A DNA stretch of 9,059 nucleotides. It comes from JBBTQX01 sp964366055. GTDB lineage: Bacteria; Patescibacteriota; Minisyncoccia; UBA6257; GWB1-50-10. The stretch spans positions 1 through 9,059 of the forward strand of contig CAYISE010000021.1 of assembly GCA_964366055.1 (NCBI GenBank), written 5' to 3'. Under the pieces are notes generated by a model, which saw only the letters and a program-made list of their open reading frames with translations, was not told where the DNA came from and did not search any database. Position 1 is the first letter of the stretch, and each line of letters starts with the position of its first letter. This document shows positions 1 to 5,704 of the stretch, piece by piece. The position numbers and the translations under genes are program-made.

Positions 1-66
1 AGCGCGCCGTCAGTTCCGTTCAAAAAAGGTTCGGATTTCGTCAAACAAACGCACACGGGCGCATAG
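1..66 (+). CDS. 3' end of an unidentified protein, cut by the window edge (possible HU-type C-terminus)
   Basis: Frame 1 is open from the first base and stops at TAG 64-66, giving 21 residues ending FKKGSDFVKQTHTGA. The F..G..F spacing resembles the C-terminus of HU/IHF DNA-binding proteins (for example FRAGKAFKEAV), but 21 residues are too few to be sure. All three forward frames are open here, so the choice of frame is also uncertain. If the frame is real, the stop codon lies inside the tRNA gene (57-131), so the ORF and the tRNA overlap by 10 nt. The sequence upstream of the window would settle it. Confidence 0.3.
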   Translation, partial: SAPSVPFKKGSDFVKQTHTGA

Positions 67-131
67 CTCAGTGGCAGAGCGACTCTTTTACACAGAGTAG
101 GTCCGAGGTTCGATACCTCGTGCGCCCACCA
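57..131 (+). tRNA. tRNA-Val (anticodon UAC)
   Basis: A full cloverleaf can be folded by eye. The acceptor stem GGGCGCA (57-63) pairs with TGCGCCC (121-127). The D stem is GCTC (66-69)/GAGC (77-80). The anticodon stem ACTCT (82-86)/AGAGT (94-98) carries the loop TTTACAC, putting TAC at 89-91 in the anticodon position. The T arm is CGAGG-TTCGATA-CCTCG (104-120). The discriminator base is A128 and CCA (129-131) is encoded. Anticodon UAC reads GUA and, with wobble, other Val codons. There is no intron. A hairpin 8 nt downstream probably ends transcription. Confidence 0.96.
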
Positions 132-138
132 AAAAATA

Positions 139-174
139 TAAAACCATCTGATTCTTGCGAATCAGATGGTTTTA
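139..174 (+). terminator. Perfect 16-bp hairpin after tRNA-Val, probable terminator
   Basis: Bases 139-154 pair perfectly with 159-174 around the loop TTGC. The outer end of the stem is A-rich on the left and T-rich on the right, so the last four U residues of a transcript would themselves be paired, an arrangement that can work in both directions. No longer U-run follows. Its position just after the tRNA supports a role in ending that transcript. Confidence 0.7.
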
Positions 175-313
175 GGTTATACCCAACCGTTCAGTTTGTG
201 ATGTAGCCAGACCAAGATTTCTCTTGCGTAGAACAATAATGGGTGGCACTCGTAATAGGGTACATTATCAAAATCCCATCGGAATGAAGAAATCCTCTCG
301 CCCACAAAATTAT

Positions 314-342
314 TTGACAAGACCTTCAAACGGGCTTATTTT
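314..342 (+). promoter_or_regulatory. Promoter of the YkuK-family operon, consistent with a leaderless start at 350
   Basis: A consensus -35 box TTGACA lies at 314-319 and a -10-like TATTTT at 337-342, separated by exactly 17 nt. Transcription would be expected to begin about 7 nt after the -10 box, at or next to the ATG at 350. No Shine-Dalgarno sequence precedes that ATG. The box also argues against a longer protein starting at the ATG/ATA-type codons near 224-239, which would lie upstream of the promoter. Confidence 0.65.
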
Positions 343-349
343 ATCAGTA

Positions 350-853
350 ATGGACTCGCTTTTCAACACTTCCTACGGCCTGAAGATTGATGCCGACCAG
401 ATTGTGCGGGAGATTGTTGATTTCATAAAAAACAAACCGAGTTTTAATTACAAAATTATTATCGGGAGCGACTCGCTCCGTCTGGAAGATAACGGCGCGG
501 ACTTCGTGACCGCCATCGTAGTGCACCGCGTGGGAAACGGCGGCCGCTACTTCTGGCGCCGGCTTGCGCTCGGGAAATTTTATAATCTCCATGACCGCAT
601 CATCCAGGAGGTGATGCTTTCCATTGATACCGCGAAGGCGATTCTGGCCGACATGGAACAGGCAACGAAAGAACACGAGGCCATGGGGATGAAATTAAAC
701 TGGGACTTTGAAATCCACGTGGATGTGGGCGAGAATGGTCCCACCAAAAACCTTATCCAGGAGGTGGTGGGGATGGTGCGGGCGCACAACTTTGAACCGA
801 AAACCAAACCCGACAGTTACGCGGCGTCAAAGGTGGCGGACCGATATATTTAA
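350..853 (+). CDS. YkuK/DUF458 family RNase H-like protein
   Basis: The 167-residue protein matches the YkuK (DUF458) family, predicted RNase H-fold proteins of about 170 residues and of unsettled function. The early strand ending IIIGSDS, with an acidic residue in a Ser-Asp-Ser turn, fits the first RNase H-type strand. The C-terminal block is the family signature: IHVDVGENGPTKNLIQEVVG, then MVRAHNF, and a Lys-Pro-Asp-Ser-Tyr-Ala-Ala-Ser segment ending VADRYI. ATG350 was chosen because the length then matches the family and because a TTGACA/TATTTT promoter ends 7 nt before it. The frame is open back to 224, but the extra 42 residues resemble nothing and would overlap the promoter. It is followed 5 nt later by a DEDD exonuclease gene, so the two RNase H-fold proteins are probably co-transcribed. 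Nuclease activity is a fold-based inference. Confidence 0.85.
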   Translation: MDSLFNTSYGLKIDADQIVREIVDFIKNKPSFNYKIIIGSDSLRLEDNGADFVTAIVVHRVGNGGRYFWRRLALGKFYNLHDRIIQEVMLSIDTAKAILADMEQATKEHEAMGMKLNWDFEIHVDVGENGPTKNLIQEVVGMVRAHNFEPKTKPDSYAASKVADRYI

Positions 854-858
854 CTTCT

Positions 859-1425
859 ATGGACAAAATTGTTTTGGATATTGAGACGAAAAACTCATTT
901 GAAGACGTGGGTGGGCGGGACGGCCTAAAAAAACTGGACGTCTCAGTCGTGGGCGTTTACTCCTACAGCGAGGATAAATATACCGCCCTTGGCGAGGGCG
1001 AGATGGAAAAATTGGGAGAAGTTCTGAAGCGCACGGAACTTATTATCACCTTTGCCGGCGAGCGTTTTGACCTGCCGGTCCTGGAAAAATATTTCAACTT
1101 CAATCTTTACTCCATCAGTCACTTTGATATTTTGGAAGAGGTGGAAAAAAATCTGGGCCGGCGGATAGGATTGGGCGTTTTGGCTGAAGCGAACATCGGC
1201 GCGGGTAAAATGGGCCACGGATTGGAAGCGATTGAGATGTACAAACGGGGCGAGATTGATAAACTGAAGGAGTATTGCCTGCAGGACGTGAAAATCACGA
1301 AAGACATCTACGAACTCATTAAAAAACAGGGCTATTTGTGGATTCCCGAGCGCAACACTTCCCAAATGACGAAACTCGCGATAGAATATAAGGAAGAAAT
1401 TTCATCGCAAAACCAACTGATATAA
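859..1425 (+). CDS. DEDD-type 3'-5' exonuclease domain protein, YprB-like (RNase_H_2)
   Basis: The 188-residue protein carries the three exonuclease motifs of the DnaQ-like RNase H superfamily. Exo I is LDIET, with D7 and E9. Exo II is FAGERFDLPVL, with D71 in the usual FD.P context, and HFD at 88-90 follows. Exo III is YCLQDV, with Y139 and D143. The arrangement and the Y..D.. spacing resemble the stand-alone domain of B. subtilis YprB (PF13482), which is thought to act on nucleic acid 3' ends; the substrate here is unknown. The protein is essentially the bare domain, with a short C-terminal tail after about residue 158. There is no Shine-Dalgarno sequence before ATG859. The gene starts 5 nt after the YkuK-family stop, and its TAA stop overlaps the next ATG (TAATG), so translational coupling is likely. 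Confidence 0.85.
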   Translation: MDKIVLDIETKNSFEDVGGRDGLKKLDVSVVGVYSYSEDKYTALGEGEMEKLGEVLKRTELIITFAGERFDLPVLEKYFNFNLYSISHFDILEEVEKNLGRRIGLGVLAEANIGAGKMGHGLEAIEMYKRGEIDKLKEYCLQDVKITKDIYELIKKQGYLWIPERNTSQMTKLAIEYKEEISSQNQLI

Positions 1426-1715
1426 TGAACCAACTTAAGAACAACAAAGTTGTTTTAGGAATTTTCGCTATTTTGATGGCGATTGGCCTGACGGCCGCTT
1501 ATATCCCCCTCATTTTTGCTCCAAGCCAGAATGCTGCGCCAGAGGCGACCGCGCCCGATGAAAATCAGATTGCCACGACGACTACGAATAATTATGCGGC
1601 CCAGTTGCCGAAGGCCGCGGTGACGATTTCCACGAGTTCTATGCCGGAAAGTTTTTCCGGCCTTCAGGACGAGCAGAAATCGCTGGACGAACTGAATAAT
1701 CTGCTTAATAAATAA
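1425..1715 (+). CDS. Small single-span membrane protein, function unknown
   Basis: A 96-residue protein that I do not recognise. A short basic N-terminus (KNNK) leads into a hydrophobic segment at about residues 9-32 (VVLGIFAILMAIGLTAAYIP onward), a signal anchor or uncleaved signal peptide. A low-complexity Ala/Thr/Pro/Asn stretch follows, including TTTTNN, and then a polar C-terminus ending SLDELNNLLNK. No cysteine lipobox is visible. By charge, the C-terminal part should lie outside the membrane. The start codon overlaps the exonuclease stop by one base (TAATG), which supports translation as the third gene of the operon. The gene ends 37 nt before a perfect palindrome. Confidence 0.7.
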   Translation: MNQLKNNKVVLGIFAILMAIGLTAAYIPLIFAPSQNAAPEATAPDENQIATTTTNNYAAQLPKAAVTISTSSMPESFSGLQDEQKSLDELNNLLNK

Positions 1716-1752
1716 ACTCTGTTTCGTAATTCAGAGAAATAATGAATTTAAA

Positions 1753-1782
1753 AACACCGATACGATTAATCGTATCGGTGTT
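1753..1782. terminator. 30-nt perfect palindrome between two transcription units
   Basis: AACACCGATACGATT (1753-1767) is followed at once by its exact reverse complement (1768-1782); a real hairpin would have a loop of about 4-6 nt at ATTAAT. On the plus strand no T-run follows (GGCG), whereas on the minus strand the stem is followed by TTTTTAAATTC. It therefore looks like a better terminator for minus-strand transcripts, although the only neighbours are plus-strand genes. Its last two bases are part of the proposed glyA -35 box, so it could also act as a protein-binding site or an insulator. Confidence 0.55.
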
Positions 1783-1810
1783 GGCGTTTCTCCGGATTTC
1801 GACGTACAAT
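1781..1810 (+). promoter_or_regulatory. Probable glyA promoter
   Basis: TTGGCG at 1781-1786 and TACAAT at 1805-1810 (one mismatch to TATAAT) are separated by 18 nt. Transcription would begin about 7-8 nt later, at or next to ATG1819, giving a leaderless mRNA. No Shine-Dalgarno sequence is present. The -35 box overlaps the end of the upstream palindrome. Confidence 0.5.
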
Positions 1811-1818
1811 TGATTCTG

Positions 1819-3039
1819 ATGCGCGACTCATCCGTGGAAAATTTAATCAATAAAGAAGCCAGGCGGCAGAATGACACGCTGAATCTCATTGCTTCGGAGA
1901 ACTGCGTTTCTAAGGATGTTTTAACGGCCCTGGGCTCGGTTTTCACCAATAAATATGCGGAAGGATACTCCCACGCCCGGTATTACGCGGGCAACGACGT
2001 GATGGACGAACTTGAGGACTTAACGAAAGAACGCGCGCTCAAACTCTTCAAGCTTTCTTCCAAAGAATGGTCGGTGAACGTTCAGCCCTACTCCGGCTCC
2101 CCCGCCAATCTCGCGGTCTATCTCGCACTCGTGCCGATTGGAGAAAAAATAATGGGTCTGCGTTTGGATATGGGCGGCCATCTGACCCATGGCCACAAGG
2201 TGAGCGCGACCGGAAAATTGTGGAAGATAATCTCCTACGTGGTGAATAAGAACAGCGGCCAGCTGGATTACGGCGAGGTCTCGGGGCTGGCGAAAAAAGA
2301 AAAACCCAAATTGATTGTCGCGGGCTACAGCGCTTATTCCCGGGCGATTGATTTCAAAAAATTCCGGAGAATCGCGAACGCGGCGGGCGCCGTTTTGATG
2401 ATAGATATGTCGCACTTCGCGGGGCTTGTCGCGGGCGGCGTCTGTCCCTCGCCCTTCGCCTCCGCCGATGTGGTGACGACCACTACCCACAAAACCTTGC
2501 GGGGCCCGAGAGCGGCGCTCATTTTTTCCAAAAAGAAATTCTCGGAAGCAATAGATAAAAGTGTTTTTCCGGGACTCCAAGGCGGACCGCACGGGAACCA
2601 GATTGCCGCGATGGCAGTAGCTCTGAAAGAAGCAAGCGAGCCGGAGTTCAAAACCTACGCCCGGCAAGTGGTGAAGAACGCGAAAGCGCTCGCGGAGACG
2701 CTCAAAAAATTAAATTGGAAAATTATCTCCGGCGGCACCGACTCCCATCTTTTTCTCGTGGACACTTGGGCGCGCAATTTGAGCGGTCAGGAGGCCTGCG
2801 AGCTTCTGGAAGAAGTGGGGATTATCACGAATAAAAATACGATTCCCTACGACACGCGCACTCCTTTCAGCCCTTCCGGCATCCGTTTGGGCACGCCGGC
2901 CTTAACCACCCGCGGCCTGAAAGAAAAAGAGATGAAAACAATCGCGCGGATTGTTTCCGAGGCGCTTTTAAAGGAAAGGGAACCGGCTATGCTTAAGGAG
3001 GAGGTAAGCCAAATTTGCAAGGATTTCCCTATCCTATAA
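1819..3039 (+). CDS. glyA: Serine hydroxymethyltransferase
   Basis: GlyA is a PLP-dependent enzyme that converts serine and tetrahydrofolate to glycine and 5,10-methylene-THF; it is cytoplasmic. The protein is 406 residues from ATG1819 (409 from the in-frame TTG at 1810), close to the usual 410-420. Diagnostic blocks are NLIASEN near the N-terminus, YAEGY, QPYSGSPAN, IDMSHFAGLVAGG (canonical VDMAHIAGLVAAG), the PLP-lysine motif TTTTHKTLRGPR with the Schiff-base Lys at about residue 225, and FPGLQGGPH. SGIRLGTPALTTRG, which contributes substrate carboxylate binding, is also present. Substitutions such as YSHARYYAG for YPGKRYYGG fit a deep-branching lineage. ATG1819 is preferred over TTG1810 because TTG overlaps the -10-like TACAAT. 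folD follows after 46 nt, so the two enzymes probably work in sequence in one-carbon metabolism. Confidence 0.96.
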   Translation: MRDSSVENLINKEARRQNDTLNLIASENCVSKDVLTALGSVFTNKYAEGYSHARYYAGNDVMDELEDLTKERALKLFKLSSKEWSVNVQPYSGSPANLAVYLALVPIGEKIMGLRLDMGGHLTHGHKVSATGKLWKIISYVVNKNSGQLDYGEVSGLAKKEKPKLIVAGYSAYSRAIDFKKFRRIANAAGAVLMIDMSHFAGLVAGGVCPSPFASADVVTTTTHKTLRGPRAALIFSKKKFSEAIDKSVFPGLQGGPHGNQIAAMAVALKEASEPEFKTYARQVVKNAKALAETLKKLNWKIISGGTDSHLFLVDTWARNLSGQEACELLEEVGIITNKNTIPYDTRTPFSPSGIRLGTPALTTRGLKEKEMKTIARIVSEALLKEREPAMLKEEVSQICKDFPIL

Positions 3040-3085
3040 GGATTATCCTCCGCTTATCCACACCATAAAACTTTATTTTAATCAA

Positions 3086-3934
3086 ATGGTGATAGATGGC
3101 AAAAAAATCGCCTCGGAAATATTAGAGAACTTGAAAAAACGGGGCGCGCCGAAGAAATTTCTGGCGGCGTTTTTAATCGGCAATGACCCGGTCTCGGAAA
3201 GCTTCATAAAACAGAAAGAAAAAACTGCGAAGGAGCTCGGGATGGATTTCCGGCTCTATCGTTTCCCCGAAAAAATTCCCCAGGATGAATTGAGAAGGGA
3301 AATTTTGAAAATTGTTGAGCGCAAGACTTGCGGCGGGGCGATTGTGCAACTGCCGCTCCCTCCGCGCATTAATCGGCAATATGTTTTGAATGTCATTCCG
3401 CGCGAGAAAGACGCGGATGTTTTAGGCGAGCGGGCATTGGGCGCCTTTTACGCCGGCCGGAATCCGATTTTGCCCCCCGCCGTCGGTGTCGTGGAAAAGG
3501 TTTTACAAACTACAAACTACAAACTACTAACTACAAAAGTAGCTGTTGTCGGTCTTGGTTTTTTAGTGGGGAAACCGATCTCCGAATGGCTCAAAGGAAA
3601 GTGCGCCGAAATTTATCTCTTGGATATCGGGAGCGATTTTAATATCCTGAAAAGCGCGAATGTGGTCATCTCCGGTGTTGGAAAGGCCGGTCTGATAAAG
3701 CCCGAAATGCTGAAAAATGACGCACTCGTGATTGATTTCGGTTATTCAATTGAAAACGGAAAAATTGCCGGCGACTTTGGTGTTTTTGAAATTCAAAATT
3801 CAAAATTGAAAATTGAAAATTTATCGTACACTCCCACTCCCGGCGGCACCGGCCCGATTCTGGTGGCCAAACTGTTTGAGAATTTCTATAAGTTAATTGA
3901 GCGGAACGGAAAGCAAAGCGCTTCAATTGATTGA
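3086..3934 (+). CDS. folD: Divergent FolD: methylene-THF dehydrogenase/methenyl-THF cyclohydrolase
   Basis: FolD oxidises 5,10-methylene-THF with NAD(P)+ and hydrolyses the product to 10-formyl-THF. The 282-residue length is normal. The N-terminal half has DGKKIASEIL, the substrate helix SESFIKQKEKTA with the catalytic-type Lys at 44, VQLPLPPRI with Gln88, and EKDADVLG (canonical EKDVDGF). The Rossmann half has VAVVGLGFLVGKP (canonical VVGRS.IVGKP), VISGVGKAG, VIDFGYSIENGKIAGD and TPTPGGTGP. Oddities are Phe40 where the family has Tyr, loss of the Arg-Ser of the GRS cofactor motif, and two stretches encoded by heptamer repeats (residues about 140-151 and 236-246). A -10-like TATTTT (3074-3079) ends 6 nt before the ATG, but no good -35 is seen, so read-through from glyA is also possible. 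The last codons overlap recA on the other strand. Identity is firm; whether both activities are intact is open. Confidence 0.9.
   Translation: MVIDGKKIASEILENLKKRGAPKKFLAAFLIGNDPVSESFIKQKEKTAKELGMDFRLYRFPEKIPQDELRREILKIVERKTCGGAIVQLPLPPRINRQYVLNVIPREKDADVLGERALGAFYAGRNPILPPAVGVVEKVLQTTNYKLLTTKVAVVGLGFLVGKPISEWLKGKCAEIYLLDIGSDFNILKSANVVISGVGKAGLIKPEMLKNDALVIDFGYSIENGKIAGDFGVFEIQNSKLKIENLSYTPTPGGTGPILVAKLFENFYKLIERNGKQSASID
3504..3538 (+). repeat. Heptamer tandem array (TACAAAC, 5 units) inside folD
   Basis: Five consecutive 7-nt units occupy 3504-3538: TACAAAC three times, then TACTAAC and TACAAAA. They encode the sequence around QTTNYKLLTTK, in the segment that joins the last helix of the catalytic half to the first Rossmann strand. 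The gene stays in frame and the segment is about as long as in ordinary FolD, so the array seems to replace native sequence. Because 7 is not a multiple of 3, gain or loss of one unit would shift the reading frame. Confidence 0.9.
3792..3819 (+). repeat. Heptamer tandem array (TTCAAAA x2, TTGAAAA x2) inside folD
   Basis: Four exact 7-nt units fill 3792-3819, two TTCAAAA then two TTGAAAA. They encode residues around IQNSKLKIENL, just before the TPTPGGTGP motif. By comparison with ordinary FolD this loop is about five residues longer. It is a second, different heptamer array in the same gene, about 250 nt after the first. Confidence 0.88.
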
Positions 3935-3941
3935 AGCGCTT
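3916..3941. terminator. Bidirectional hairpin at the folD/recA convergent junction
   Basis: AAGCGCTTCAA (3916-3926) pairs perfectly with TTGAAGCGCTT (3931-3941) around the loop TTGA. It sits over the last codons of both genes: the folD stop is at 3932-3934 and the recA stop, on the minus strand, at 3925-3923. No strong T-run follows in either direction. Its position between two convergent genes supports a shared terminator or mRNA 3'-end structure. Confidence 0.6.
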
Positions 3942-4975
3942 GATTCTTCGTTCCCGCCGCCGCTACCCGCCGTTCCCTTTTTCTCCACCGCTTCCTGAAC
4001 TTTTTTCTTAATCGTTTCCAAAAGTTTTTTATCCTCTTTCAATTTCAGGCGCACGGTGTCAAAGCCGACGCCCAATTTTTCTTCGCCGAAGGAGAAGCTC
4101 GCGCCGGCCTTTTTCACTACTTCATATTTCAGGGCGGTGTTCAAGACATCGGCTTCATAAGAAATCCCCTCGCCGTACATAATATCAAACTCGGCGATTT
4201 TGAATGGCGCCGCCACTTTATTCTTCACGATCTTCGCCTTCACGCGGTTGCCGATAATCTCATCTCCCTTCTTCACTTGGGCGATGCGGCGGATATCAAT
4301 ACGAACGGAGGCATAAAATTTGAGCGCCATGCCGCCGGGCGTGGTCTCCGGATTCCCGAAAACGATTCCGATTTTCATCCGCGTTTGGTTTATAAAAATC
4401 ACGATCGCGCCGGATTTATCCGCGATGGCGGTGAGTTTTCTTAGGGCTTGAGACATCAAGCGCGCCTGAAGACCCATATGGGAGGCGCCCATTTCTCCCT
4501 CAATTTCCGCCTTCGGAGTGAGCGCGGCGACGGAATCAATCACTATCACGTCAATAATTCCGGAGCGCACCAAACTTTCCAAGATATTGAGCGCCTCCTC
4601 GCCATTATCCGGCTGCGAGATGACCAAGTCCTTTACCTTCACGCCGATTCGCGCGGCGTATTCCGGGTCCAGCGCGTGCTCGGCGTCAATAAAAGCCGCC
4701 TTACCGCCCCGCTTCTGGGCCTCGGCCACCGCGTGAAGCGCGAGAGTTGTTTTGCCGGAACTTTCCGGACCGAAGATTTCAACCACTCGCCCCTTCGGCA
4801 ATCCGCCGCCCAAAGCGATGTCCAAAGAAAAAGAACCGGAGGGCACTACCGCCACCTTTGAGTGATGATTCTCGCCCAGGCGCATAATCGCTCCCTCGCC
4901 GAAGCGCGCCTGAAGGGATTCAATCAATGAATCCAAATTCTCGCCGGTTTTCTCCTCTTTATTGGGTTTGGCCAT
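3923..4975 (-). CDS. recA: Recombinase RecA
   Basis: RecA forms ATP-dependent filaments on single-stranded DNA and drives strand exchange. The 350-residue protein has the normal length and organisation. An N-terminal helix (LDSLIESLQARFGEGAIMRL) is followed by Walker A GPESSGKT (69-76). IDAEHALDP contains the Glu at 99 equivalent to catalytic Glu96 of E. coli. Walker B is VIVIDSVAAL (143-152). Loop L1 is EGEMGASHMGLQARLMSQ, and loop L2 contains INQTRMKIG with FGNPETTPGG (canonical INQIRMKIG). The C-terminus is charged, then Gly/Ser-rich. The gene overlaps the 3' end of the RodZ-like gene by 17 nt, so it is probably translated from the same mRNA; no separate promoter or SOS box was seen. A weak GGA lies 5 nt before the ATG. 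The 3' end overlaps folD by 12 nt in the opposite direction. Confidence 0.98.
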   Translation of the reverse strand: MAKPNKEEKTGENLDSLIESLQARFGEGAIMRLGENHHSKVAVVPSGSFSLDIALGGGLPKGRVVEIFGPESSGKTTLALHAVAEAQKRGGKAAFIDAEHALDPEYAARIGVKVKDLVISQPDNGEEALNILESLVRSGIIDVIVIDSVAALTPKAEIEGEMGASHMGLQARLMSQALRKLTAIADKSGAIVIFINQTRMKIGIVFGNPETTPGGMALKFYASVRIDIRRIAQVKKGDEIIGNRVKAKIVKNKVAAPFKIAEFDIMYGEGISYEADVLNTALKYEVVKKAGASFSFGEEKLGVGFDTVRLKLKEDKKLLETIKKKVQEAVEKKGTAGSGGGNEESSASIN

Positions 4976-5627
4976 TTTCCGTTTTATTGGTCTGATAGAA
5001 AATTTGCTTGGTGACGGTATAGGTCTTGCCGAGTAATTTTTTGGTCTGAAAAATTATATTGTTGAATCCCGATTGGAGCAAAATATTTTTTTGGAAATTG
5101 CCGTCTTTGTCGGGATAAACCGCCTCGCCGTTTACCCGAAGTTCATCGGCCGGGTTGATTATACCATGAACGGTAAAGTTGGCATCCTGAACGATAGTCG
5201 GACTCTCGGTCAAATTCGTGATTTTCAACTCCGGTTGGCCGAAAAGAAACGGCAACCGGGAAATTCCGTAGACCAAGATAAAAAGGACCGCCGCGGAAAC
5301 CGCGACGACTTTTCGGTTCACTTTCTGAATGGCAAAGCGATTGGATGGCAGAAGGTCTTCCTTGCCGGACCGCCGGATTTCCGAGTTGTTTTTCAGATAT
5401 TCCTGCCAAAGCCGCTGGCCATCCAAATTGAGGGTCTCGGCGATTTTCAAAAGGTAGCCGCGGATGTAGGGGGCGGGAGGCAGTTTATCAAATTGTTCTT
5501 CCAGAATAAGAGCCAGCGAACGTTCGGAAATGCCCGTCATTTGAGAAAGTTTGTCCAATGTGAGTCCTTTCAATTTCAAGGCCTCCAGAACAAGGTCGGC
5601 TATTTTTTGTTTGTTATTTTCGGGCAC
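4959..5627 (-). CDS. RodZ/YmfM-like protein: HTH, membrane span, external Ig-like domain
   Basis: The 222-residue protein has three parts. Residues about 5-80 are a cytoplasmic helix-turn-helix of the RodZ type (LTLDKLSQMTGISERSLALI, then YIRGYLLKIAETLNLD). A basic stretch (KVNRK) leads into one membrane span at about 106-123 (VVAVSAAVLFILVYGIS). The outer part, about 133-210, looks like a small beta-sandwich of the glucodextranase-B/Ig type: LTESPTIV, VHGIINPADELRVNGEAV, then D.DGNF and a GFNNIIFQT strand. RodZ links MreB to the cell wall machinery in rod-shaped bacteria; that role is inferred, not shown, and no mreB is in the window. The start is GTG at 5627, set by a -10-like box 7-9 nt upstream. 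It lies between ftsK and recA and overlaps recA by 17 nt. Confidence 0.8.
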   Translation of the reverse strand: MPENNKQKIADLVLEALKLKGLTLDKLSQMTGISERSLALILEEQFDKLPPAPYIRGYLLKIAETLNLDGQRLWQEYLKNNSEIRRSGKEDLLPSNRFAIQKVNRKVVAVSAAVLFILVYGISRLPFLFGQPELKITNLTESPTIVQDANFTVHGIINPADELRVNGEAVYPDKDGNFQKNILLQSGFNNIIFQTKKLLGKTYTVTKQIFYQTNKTENGQTQ

Positions 5628-5634
5628 GTTTCTA

Positions 5635-5642
5635 ATTTTATA
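5635..5642 (-). promoter_or_regulatory. -10-like box for the RodZ-like/recA unit
   Basis: On the minus strand TATAAAAT (5642-5635) contains two overlapping good -10 candidates, TATAAA and TAAAAT, ending 9 and 7 nt before the GTG start at 5627. No convincing -35 was found 16-18 nt upstream. It follows the ftsK 3' hairpin, which suggests a separate transcription start for the RodZ-like gene and recA, again with little or no 5' leader. Confidence 0.4.
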
Positions 5643-5665
5643 AATTATTCGCTCTCTCCAGTATT

Positions 5666-5704
5666 GTATACCCCCACACCTGAATCTTAGGTGTGGGGGT
5701 ATAC
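5666..5704. terminator. Perfect 16-bp GC-rich hairpin spanning the ftsK stop codon
   Basis: GTATACCCCCACACCT (5666-5681) pairs perfectly with 5689-5704 around a 7-nt loop. The last ftsK codons (VYPHT, minus strand) are one arm of the stem, and the TAA stop (5689-5687) is at the loop. No T-run follows on either strand, so this is not a textbook intrinsic terminator; it may mark or protect the 3' end of the ftsK message. It separates ftsK from the next promoter. Confidence 0.6.

Noticed and set aside
240..252. GGGTGGCAC resembling the T-box antiterminator signature
   Set aside because: The rest of the T-box motif does not match, there is no room for a stem I/specifier loop after the tRNA hairpin, and no terminator alternative follows.
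224..349. N-terminal extension of the YkuK-family reading frame back to 224
   Set aside because: The 42 extra residues resemble no part of the family, and a TTGACA/TATTTT promoter lies inside them pointing to a start at 350.
1421..1426. Perfect TATAAT at the exonuclease/membrane-protein junction
   Set aside because: It overlaps the start codon itself, so transcription would begin inside the gene, and there is no -35; the TAATG overlap explains the sequence.
2020..2667. Long open frame antisense to glyA
   Set aside because: It lies wholly opposite a clear glyA, has no recognisable domain, and arises from the GC-biased codon use of the real gene.
3020..3049. Alternating AGGAT/ATCCT words around the glyA stop that could form exclusive hairpins
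   Set aside because: Stems are only 5 bp with loops of 1-6 nt and no T-run, too weak to call an attenuator.
2995..3068. Strong Shine-Dalgarno-like AAGGAGGAGGT followed by a 17-codon ORF from TTG3015 upstream of folD
   Set aside because: The motif is explained by the GlyA codons for Lys-Glu-Glu-Val; the peptide has no leader-peptide features and no other gene here uses such a site.
5073..5690. Long plus-strand open frame antisense to the RodZ-like gene
   Set aside because: The minus-strand protein has an HTH, membrane span and outer domain in order; the antisense frame has no coherent features.
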